Origin: Isoetes taiwanensis
Lineage: Eukaryota > Streptophyta > Lycopodiopsida > Isoetales > Isoetaceae
NCBI GenBank assembly: GCA_021234155.1
Contig: JAJEKV010000097.1
Coordinates: forward strand, 1,676,001 to 1,740,000
DNA length: 64,000 nt
Direction of reading: 5' to 3'
The notes under the pieces are model-generated. The model ran no database searches. It saw only the letters and a program-made list of their open reading frames with translations, and had not been told where the DNA came from. Each line of letters begins with the position of its first letter. The first letter of the stretch is position 1. Position numbers and translations under genes: made by a program. Shown piece by piece: positions 56,660 through 64,000 of this stretch.

Positions 56660-57850
56660 GCTTAAATCCAAAACCTAATCCGATTGAGGAAGCAGAGAGC
56701 AAGCTGGTAAGCAAGTCGTGGGAGCAATGGGATGCTCTGCTATGTCCTATTTCGGCTGCCATATCCTGGTCCAACAAAGGGATGTGCTGCCATATCCTGG
56801 ACAAGCAGCATTCTTATGAGAGTCTGACCAAAGCAACATATCAAAGCTTTCAAAAATCCCATGACATTTTTTTACTTGAGTTTCTTCTAGTCAACTATGC
56901 GTTCATGGGAGCATACCCTAAGAGTGGTCCTATGGATTTGGTAACCCTATGAATCCTAGGGGTATATGGGCCTTCAATGTAATAAGGTTAATTGTTTGGA
57001 AGTAATAATATAGAACCAAAACAAACCAAACATGTATTAAAGTCAAACCTAAGCATAATCATAAGTCAATCGACAACTTATCATATGCAATTCCACATCA
57101 TTAATAATTGCCCGGTTGCCCGGTATTGCAGGTCATAAATACAATTCTACTACATAGGCATGCATACACTATGCTCCCCTCCCTTCTTCCCACCCCAAAA
57201 CCCTCCTCTTCTTTTTTTCCCTTCTTAATTTGGACTCATGCATTTTGCACAATTTTTTGAAGGGTATTTTTGTCCCTCTTGAATGCTTTTGTTATTCTAA
57301 GCATCCAGCTTACTACTGAATCTAGGCAACTCCAGACCCATCTTCAGTCATGAACTTAATGCCATATAGAGCAAAATAGGTTTACCATGTCTGTAACTAT
57401 TGTTTTAACATTAGATTTCAATTTGCATTAATAATTACATACACCGCAACAATCTGCCTACATGCTTTTAACATCCAAAATAGTCACAAGTTGCAACAAA
57501 GTCGAAATGTTTTTCCTATCCCACATATTATAGGTAATGTTTTTATTGGAATAACATGCAGATGCAGATGTAGCAAATGTAGATTTAGCTCCAATATTAT
57601 TGTGGATATTGAGACAACATAGTAACTCCTTTACATAAGAAGCTGGAGACTCTTTGGGATTAATTGGGCAGAAAAGAGCAAACTCCAAGTACGATTAAAA
57701 ATTACAATGCCACTCTCTTGAATTAAAAGCCCAATAAAGAGCATATAATTCTGGAATACATAAAACTTGAAACAAGTAGATTAGCTAAAACATATGATTA
57801 TTTAACCAAGGGATAGTTATATCCTTAAAGTCTTCAAAACGTCAACCCAA
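56660..57850. other. Interval without a recognisable gene
   Basis: AT-rich DNA with a short duplicated TGCCCGGT (about 57109-57121). A 100-residue plus frame (56650-56952) and a 76-residue minus frame (57458-57688) have no recognised domain. Confidence 0.4.
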
Positions 57851-57954
57851 AATGCTTGTCGATGTTTTCCGACAAGTGGCTCGCTTGATGAAAAGGAGAA
57901 AAGCTATCTTGGAACTCGCTTAATAGAATAGATTAATGAAAACGAGGGAAGTTA

Positions 57955-58400
57955 TCTCATCGAAACCTTGATCGGTGCACCGCGGAGCACCCGCATGGCT
58001 TTTGCTACCGTTGATTTAAGAGCATTTGGGGACTCAATAAGATTCAAGACTTCATCGATCCATCTCCAAAAGCATACCATTGACTTTGCCAAAGATGGTC
58101 GGTGCTCCAGATTGATCCACCAAGGGATATAGTTGCTCTCTCGGCATTTGAAAATAACTAAGCCATTAGAAATGCATTACGTGGATACAACACTACTACC
58201 GTGTTGAAGGCACAAAGGCTCACCATTCTTTCTTGCTCGGAGGCGATGATAGAGAAAGCGACCGATTGGGATGTTTGAGTCTACCATTGCTTTGGGAGGT
58301 GTCCATCCAGAGGGAGCCTCTGCAAAGATAGTCCCCATTAGTGCCATCATGGTGGAACAGATGCATTCCAAACAGGGCATTCGATATATAGCCTACATCG
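57955..58400 (-). other. Unrecognised protein-like remnant
   Basis: On the minus strand, 58380-58180 reads PSGWTPPKAMVDSNIPIGRF and LYHRLRARKNGEPLCLQHG. After a stop and frame change, 58165-57960 is open and reads NYIPWWINLEHRPSLAKSMV, FWRWIDEVLNLIESPNALKS and TVAKAMRVLRGAP. The lack of stops over 200 bp and the composition suggest a former protein. I cannot assign it. Confidence 0.35.
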
Positions 58401-59770
58401 TTGGGCAGATCATTTGGTCAAAACTAGCATGATGTCATTAATTAGAAAAGCCATGATACATACCCTCGAGACTATTGTTGATCTTTGTTGGTCTTTGGGG
58501 CAACAACATAAAATTGATCATTTATGTTAGGGAAAACCCCAGCAAAGATCAATCATATCTTTAGCATATCCTCAAATGCTCATAAAAATTCTCTTCATCC
58601 AAAAATGAAATGCATAAGTCTAATAACTGTGTGACTTAAATAGGCAATTAGTTATAAGAGAATTAATATTTTACATATTTGTAACTGATGAGAGAATATT
58701 TCTAACTATCTGTATACCTTTATATGTTGCAACCTGGAATAATATGTAGAGGGGGCCAAAACGTCCAAACCCCTGTTCCAATGCAAAGATCAAAGATAGA
58801 AAACCAGCACATTCTCAGTCAGAAGATGTAAGGAAAGAGCGAAAGAATCAAGGAAGTCTCTTTGAGAGTCAATTGCTTCAAAGAAAACGCTGAATTGCCA
58901 TATGAATTCGTTATATTTCTAGTGTTAACAAAAGCCAAGGTTCCATTTGATGTTGTTAAGATATCAGAATAACATTTGGCTTCTGCTTAAACCACAAAAT
59001 GCTAAACATGTCTTACTGTCATTCTATTTTTGTACATTCTTTTTTTCACCAGCCAAATGTATTTCAAGGCTTAAAAATATCTTGCCCACAGAGCCTACCT
59101 GCTTGAATATATCCGAGAGACAATTTTTCGCCCATAATCACCTCCCGCAAATTCAACATGCTTTATATCAAAGATGATATGCTATTGGTGAAGCCATTAA
59201 AAGCTGAAATCGGGGCCCTCAAGCTTTTATTCAAGTTCTATACTCATAAAATTCCAACTTCGTAAAAAAAATATGCAATGGTCCTTCTCGTCCGTCATAG
59301 TCTAGAAAGGCTTGGGAATGGATTCTCCTTAAGCACTTGCATTGACAGATTGCCATTGTCATGCCTTCTTTGAAGCATAATCAAGTCATAGTGCACCTAT
59401 AAAACTATAAAAAGTCTCGGATAACTCATCTCCAAATGTGAAGAAAGAAAATGGCAACATAGATCCAAGCTTGCGTAAAAATGGCAAGCATTTCAAAGTC
59501 AGAGCACTATTCCGTTGCACGAGCCAAATATTCAAAACTGCGATAAAGCAAGGTCATCAATAAATCAAAAGCTTGTCCATTTCCGATCCCTACTATTCTT
59601 TTGTATACAGTACCGTTCTCTGTTCTTTGAGCCTCCAAAAGGTAACGTTTTTTATCGGGTCATTTCAACGCGTCTTACATTTGGGAATCATATCGAAAGG
59701 AAGGGGTCAACCCGAGATCGATGATCGAGAGCCGGATATCGAACCCGGACCTTCTACTCACAAACTCAAA
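58400..59770. other. Interval without a recognisable gene
   Basis: Short frames only, AT-rich. No repeat structure or RNA gene is seen. Confidence 0.4.
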
Positions 59771-60135
59771 ATCCGGGAAGAGCATGCGAGGCTAAAATGC
59801 AAAAGAGATAAGAAATAGGGAAGCAAACCCTAGAGCCCAGTTCGGGGCTGCCATGTCTGTACGAAATCCTCCAAGCGAACTTGCTCCACGTTCTCTAGAA
59901 TCAAAGCACACGCAAAATAACCGATATCAATTCAAGCAAAAGTGCGAGGAATCCGAGAAGAGCATCAGAGGCTAAAATGCAAAAAGAGATAAAGAAAGAG
60001 GGAAGCAAACCTTAGAGCACAGTTGCAGGGGCTGCCATATCTGGCGACGAAATCCTCCAAGCGAACTTGCTCCACGTTCTCTAGAATATTAGCATCAAAG
60101 CAAGCGCAAAATAACCAAGATCGATTCAAGCAAAA
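59771..60135. repeat. 180-bp tandem duplication
   Basis: Units starting at 59771 and 59951 share ATCCGGGAAGAGCAT or ATCCGAGAAGAGCAT, GAGGCTAAAATGCAAAA, GAAATCCTCCAAGCGAACTT and GCTCCACGTTCTCTAGAAT. Partial third copies (GATTCAAGCAAAAGT, GCTACCATATCCCGG) extend to about 60220. Confidence 0.88.
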
Positions 60136-60219
60136 GTCACGCAGCTACCATATCCCGGATTCAAGCAAAAGTGCGAGGCTACCAAATTGAAGGCTACCAT
60201 ATCCCGGGATCAAGCTCAC

Positions 60220-60870
60220 AATGTCTGAGAATATAAGAAGAGTCTTGCCCAACAACGAAAACGGCCGAGCATTTACAGCCAATAACGGGTTTTTAGCAGT
60301 CATAGGCATATTTCAAGCATATACTGGCATATACCTATAATATGCCACAAACCCACATAAACAAGGGTTTGCCCCCTTAGGGGCAACCCAAAAAAAGAAG
60401 CTTTATAACGGGCCCCTCTTTAAAAGGTGTCCATTCAACAGAATGGTCTGTTGCCACAGTTTGCAAAACGTTCTTCTAGTCATTCCTAGAAGGAGCCTGG
60501 GACAAGGTACATGCCATCACACATATTGTAGCTGAAAACTCCAGTTCTAGGGCATCAAGACTTCCTTTAAGTGTACTTTACATTGTCTTGCAGCAAAGCC
60601 ATGTGTATGTAGGCTCTAATTAGCCGAAATTTGGTAATCCAAACTAGATTCTTCACTGAGTAACCACAAAAGCAACTGGCATTTGAAGAAAGTGGTATGG
60701 CTATGGGAAGAAACCGTTGCACCATTTTACAAATCTAGGTCGGTTTGTGTAGCCCTTCGATCCCAATAGATCTAAACCGATCGATGAAGAAAACTTTGCC
60801 ATGGGCAAAAATTTCATGCAAACACCAGCTTTGTTTCACAATTTCCCTTTGGTTTTCTAATTTCTCCACC
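60220..60870. other. Interval without a recognisable gene
   Basis: Nothing recognised on either strand. Confidence 0.35.
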
Positions 60871-60871
60871 A

Positions 60872-61260
60872 TATAGATTATAAAATGTGTAGATCGGATG
60901 GTACAGATTAATTCTAGCTATAATAGATGGTACAGATTAATTCTGGCTTTAAGTGTGAGGCCACATGAATAGAATAGGCTAGGATTACAACAAACCTTGT
61001 ACCTCAAACAAGGGAAGCTTGTTCTTAAGAAAATGCACGCATCTTTCCCTCTCACAGCAGATCGTTATAGATTATAAAATGTGTAGATCGGATGATACAG
61101 ATTAATTCTAGCTATAATAGATGGTACAGATTAATTCTGGCTTTAAGTGTGAGGCCACATGAATAGAATAGGCTAGGATTACAGCAAACCTTGTACCTCA
61201 AACAAGGGAAGCTTGTTCTTAAGAAAATGCAAGCATCTTTCCCTCTCACAGCAGATCGTT
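60872..61260. repeat. 194-bp tandem duplication, nearly identical
   Basis: Units 60872-61065 and 61066-61259 differ by only a few bases (for example GGATGG against GGATGA). Each contains an inner 29-bp repeat (GGTACAGATTAATTCTRGCT). The high identity indicates a recent event. Confidence 0.95.
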
Positions 61261-61264
61261 ACAT

Positions 61265-62860
61265 GGTAGGGAACATGTTTTTCTGTCTTTGAAATGTGCT
61301 TGAAGGATGCTGCTCAAACTAGCATTTAGCCATGGATTTTAGTTCACTTGTGTCCTTGAATCCTTTGTGCTATTGCTAGGGTTCTGTGATTTGTATCCAA
61401 GCAAGATTTTCGAGTTCAAACAGGTTTATACTCATCACAACTTGGACCGCACTCATTGCGGTTGTGTTTCGGTCGAAGTTAATCTTTGTAAATCGTGGCT
61501 TCGTGTTGTTTGCGAGGGGATTTAAGTCACAAGCCATATGCACACCGTGTTATTTGCCCTCCCTATCCCAAAGAAGGGAAGGATTAGGAGAAAGGGATGG
61601 CTGCTCACGGTCACTCTAGGGTGTGTTCTGGGGGGTTTGCCATGGGATTTTACTCAAGGAAGACTAGGGAGACCCGGGCACGGTGGGAGTAAAGCCGGGA
61701 TTGAGGCTCAGTAGGCTTGGTGTCTTCTTATTGTTTGGAAGAAGGTTTGCCTGTAGTACTGCAATAATGGAATAAAGCCGAGTTAACGCGTATGAGCCTC
61801 TCCTCAAAAGCTGGAGTATCTTTCAGAGGGCGCTTCAAGTGGTTCTTTCTCACTAAGACCTCTAGGCAGCTAGTCTAGAATGGGAAGTTGCAGCTTGATC
61901 CTTGTTCCTGATCCTGGTTTATATGATATAACTTGTTCTATCTGGTGACCATGTGCTCTGTAAATCTTATCAGGCCTATTGTGGAGCCTTTGTAATAAGG
62001 TCTTAGACCTCTTATGATAAAATTATAAGTCTAGGAAATGAGTCCTTCTCTCCTATAGTATCCTATGGAGAAGAAGTTGAGAGAGGCTCTAAGTACTAGG
62101 CCTAGAGTTGGGAATGCTATTCATGGATTCGAGAAGTGATAGCAGCTTGAACTCGACTGTATGTGTGTAGACGATATATCTTTTGAATACAATACAGATA
62201 CTTCTTGCCTTCAAAAAAAAAAAACTAGTCAAAAGCACGTTTGATTACTTTGCATAGCAAATTGTAGGATGTGGTATGAGTAAGGACAAGGGCTATCACA
62301 AGAATGCATGGAAAGATAAGAGCTATCTCAATGTGGATTGCTATCTCAAACAAGCAAATTAAAACAATATTAAACGATTGAAAGAAATTTGAAAGGCTGA
62401 CTGAGCATTTCTGTTCAGAGGGAAAAACAGCTCTGCAGAGAATCAAGAAAATTTGATTGCTTCAAGAGCTGATCACTATAAATTATCATGATTAAGAACT
62501 GATGTCATGGTCTTCCAGAGTTAAAGAATTTTCAAAAAGAAGGCTTCTGACACAAAAGGAAATGCACAGACTATCCCACTGTCACTTGATTCCTGCCACA
62601 ATCACTCACAAACAGACAAAACCAATCTGTACCCACAAACCAATTCAATGCCTTCAAAACCATCCACATGAAAAGAATTCTACACCAATTCAATGCTACA
62701 AAGTTCAACTCAACAATCCAAGTTTCGATTATCCAACTTATAGCATTCTCAAAATATCTGCTAAACTTGTTTGCATATAGTCTTTATATACAATGTGAAC
62801 CAAGACAAAAGCAACAAGACAAATTCTTCAGATCCACATAAAAATCAGAGCGGAATCAGC
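61265..62860. other. Interval without a recognisable gene; A12 tract
   Basis: Short frames only. A run of twelve A (62213-62224) preceded by CTTCTTGCCTTC could be the poly(A) end of a decayed retroelement on the plus strand, but no upstream domain supports it. Confidence 0.35.
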
Positions 62861-62894
62861 CTCAAGTTAAGGGGGATCCTCAAATTGAAGTCTT

Positions 62895-63836
62895 TTAAGT
62901 TTTCTGTTTGGAAAGACTCTTATTACTAGTGCCAGGCCTGAGAGGAGTGAGGTAAAAATTCCAAGTATTGCTGGCATTGTAAGGGGATGTATGAGTGACT
63001 TCTCTGCTATTTCTTCTTTGTTTATTACTTCTTCTTTTGCCATTAGGCATGGGGCTGGAATGCAAACTCCAGGCACCATAATCTCTGTAATAAGCAGTGT
63101 AAGAAGATCCTGAAGGAACTGCAAGAGATGGAAGAAATCTTTTAACTTCTGGTGGAGCTGGAGATGGAGATGGAAGAGCCCAAGCAACCCTTTCATCATC
63201 TTGCACATGCATATCAGGCTTTCCAGTCTGTTTGAACAGCCTCAAAGGTGTAGACAAAGACTTGCTCCAACTTCCTGCATTTGAAGGCCTTCTTGAATCT
63301 GCAGAAGAAATCTCTGCCAAGCCCTTTGGCTTCATCTCAGTTTCCACTCCATTCCCATTTCCAAACCCATTCATTGAATCTGACAGCCTTGCCTCGCCTT
63401 CTTCATATAATCCATTGGGCTTCTTTCCATTCGCTAACCCAGATTGCTTCTGCTTTGATTCCTCTCTGCTGCTCTTCTTTTCGAAATCTGATCCAATATC
63501 CACAATCGAAACAGAAGACCATGTTGTTTGATCTTCTTTGCTTTTTCTTCGGCCTAACAAGCCCATGAATATGTTCTTCCCCGTAGAAGAAGTAGACTTC
63601 TCAGACGGAGCCTTGGATTTCCCTTTCGACCTGAACAAAGAAGAAAACCACGAAGAAGATTTGCTGCTAGGCTTGGGCAAAGAAGAATCATCCACAGCTT
63701 CCGGCCAAGAAGAAGCCTTGTGATGCCCTTTTGAAGCAGAGGCAGTAAGGGGAGGCAAAGAATCCTCTTCACAAGAATATGAATGCCCTCTTCTAAAATT
63801 CTCGATCTGGCAACCATCTTTAATCTCTATTCTACT
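62895..63836 (-). CDS. Ser/Lys-rich plant protein of unknown function (partial gene)
   Basis: The frame is open from 63836 to a stop at 62895 (over 300 codons) and begins IKDGCQIENFRRGHSYSCEE. It is rich in Ser, Lys and Gly, with SSSWFSSLFRSKGKSKAPSE, KNIFMGLLGRRKSKEDQ and ERVAWALPSPSPAPPEVKR, and ends NTWNFYLTPLRPGTSNKSLS KQKT. I see no membrane segment, and low-complexity regions dominate. It resembles plant-specific disordered proteins, but I cannot name one. No ATG occurs in frame before the interior FMGLL. The frame is closed upstream by TAA at 63837-63839, so this is probably a downstream exon with an acceptor around 63825, or a copy with a lost start. The same frame is open again from 63840 to the edge (KGKGTFLDSQLQRTRSWSHW). 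Confidence 0.6.
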   Translation of the reverse strand, partial: SRIEIKDGCQIENFRRGHSYSCEEDSLPPLTASASKGHHKASSWPEAVDDSSLPKPSSKSSSWFSSLFRSKGKSKAPSEKSTSSTGKNIFMGLLGRRKSKEDQTTWSSVSIVDIGSDFEKKSSREESKQKQSGLANGKKPNGLYEEGEARLSDSMNGFGNGNGVETEMKPKGLAEISSADSRRPSNAGSWSKSLSTPLRLFKQTGKPDMHVQDDERVAWALPSPSPAPPEVKRFLPSLAVPSGSSYTAYYRDYGAWSLHSSPMPNGKRRSNKQRRNSREVTHTSPYNASNTWNFYLTPLRPGTSNKSLSKQKT

Positions 63837-64000
63837 TTATTGGGACTTGGAATCTTTGGAGGAAGAGGCCGCTACGGCCTTATGAATGGGTCTATTCCGA
63901 CGGACTGGATTGGGATCCCCTTTCCAATGAGACCACGATCTAGTTCTTTGAAGCTGGGAATCCAAGAAAGTTCCCTTACCTTTGGCTCGATCAAGCTCAA

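Noticed and set aside
63838-64000. Open frame in both directions at the right edge, considered as organellar DNA insertion
   Set aside because: I could not match it to any plastid or mitochondrial gene by eye, so no claim is made.

Overview
This window reads as nuclear DNA of a land plant. It is AT-rich and dominated by transposable elements. It has one intact spliced gene, a chloroplast-targeted ferredoxin-nitrite reductase with plant-type introns. It also holds broken fragments of other plant gene families: a receptor-like cytoplasmic kinase, a PLD3-like phospholipase D, a SIL1/FES1-like Hsp70 exchange factor, a 2-oxoglutarate dioxygenase and beta-tubulin. The density of decayed LINEs, a pogo/Tigger element with CENP-B-like domains and a Replitron-like HUH protein make a large-genome non-flowering plant (fern, lycophyte or gymnosperm) my best guess. 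That guess is inference only.

Layout. 0-3.2 kb: decayed minus-strand L1-type LINE pieces. 3.2-6.6 kb: no gene seen. 6.6-9.8 kb: nitrite reductase, minus strand, five exons. 10.2-15.8 kb: a whole but decayed PIF/Harbinger DNA transposon with terminal inverted repeats and a TTA target duplication, inserted about 430 bp upstream of the nitrite reductase start codon. The uninterrupted form of its target is still present at 31.4 kb. 16.4-18.2 kb: GC-richer remnant of an HUH (Rep/Replitron-like) protein. 18.8-19.2 kb: coding-type minisatellite. 21.5-22.3 kb: dioxygenase fragment. 23.0-30.0 kb: a second LINE lineage (ORF1 plus endonuclease/reverse transcriptase), split inside its ORF2 by a 2.7-kb insertion that carries a 901-bp foldback and a phospholipase D fragment.

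30.0-42.5 kb: SINE-like repeats, a SIL1/FES1-like fragment, a small gene of unknown function with a duplicated exon, a second foldback copy and a Ty1/copia remnant. 42.6-50.4 kb: Helitron-like termini enclosing kinase fragments, a LINE remnant and a complete pogo/Tigger element with 13-bp inverted repeats and a TA duplication. A 147-bp deletion derivative sits immediately beside the Helitron. 51.5-55.6 kb: an almost readable L1-type LINE with an ATGA ORF1/ORF2 overlap and a poly(A) tail. It directly abuts a processed beta-tubulin pseudogene (55.7-56.65 kb). 56.7-62.8 kb: unassigned DNA with tandem duplications. 62.9-63.8 kb: a serine/lysine-rich plant protein exon running towards the right edge.

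The only likely functional catalytic gene is nitrite reductase (plastid nitrate assimilation). The rest is mainly a nested record of transposition. The most unusual items are the Replitron-like HUH remnant, the occupied/empty-site pair for the Harbinger element, and the two composite insertions that carry host gene fragments (PLD in the LINE, kinases in the Helitron).
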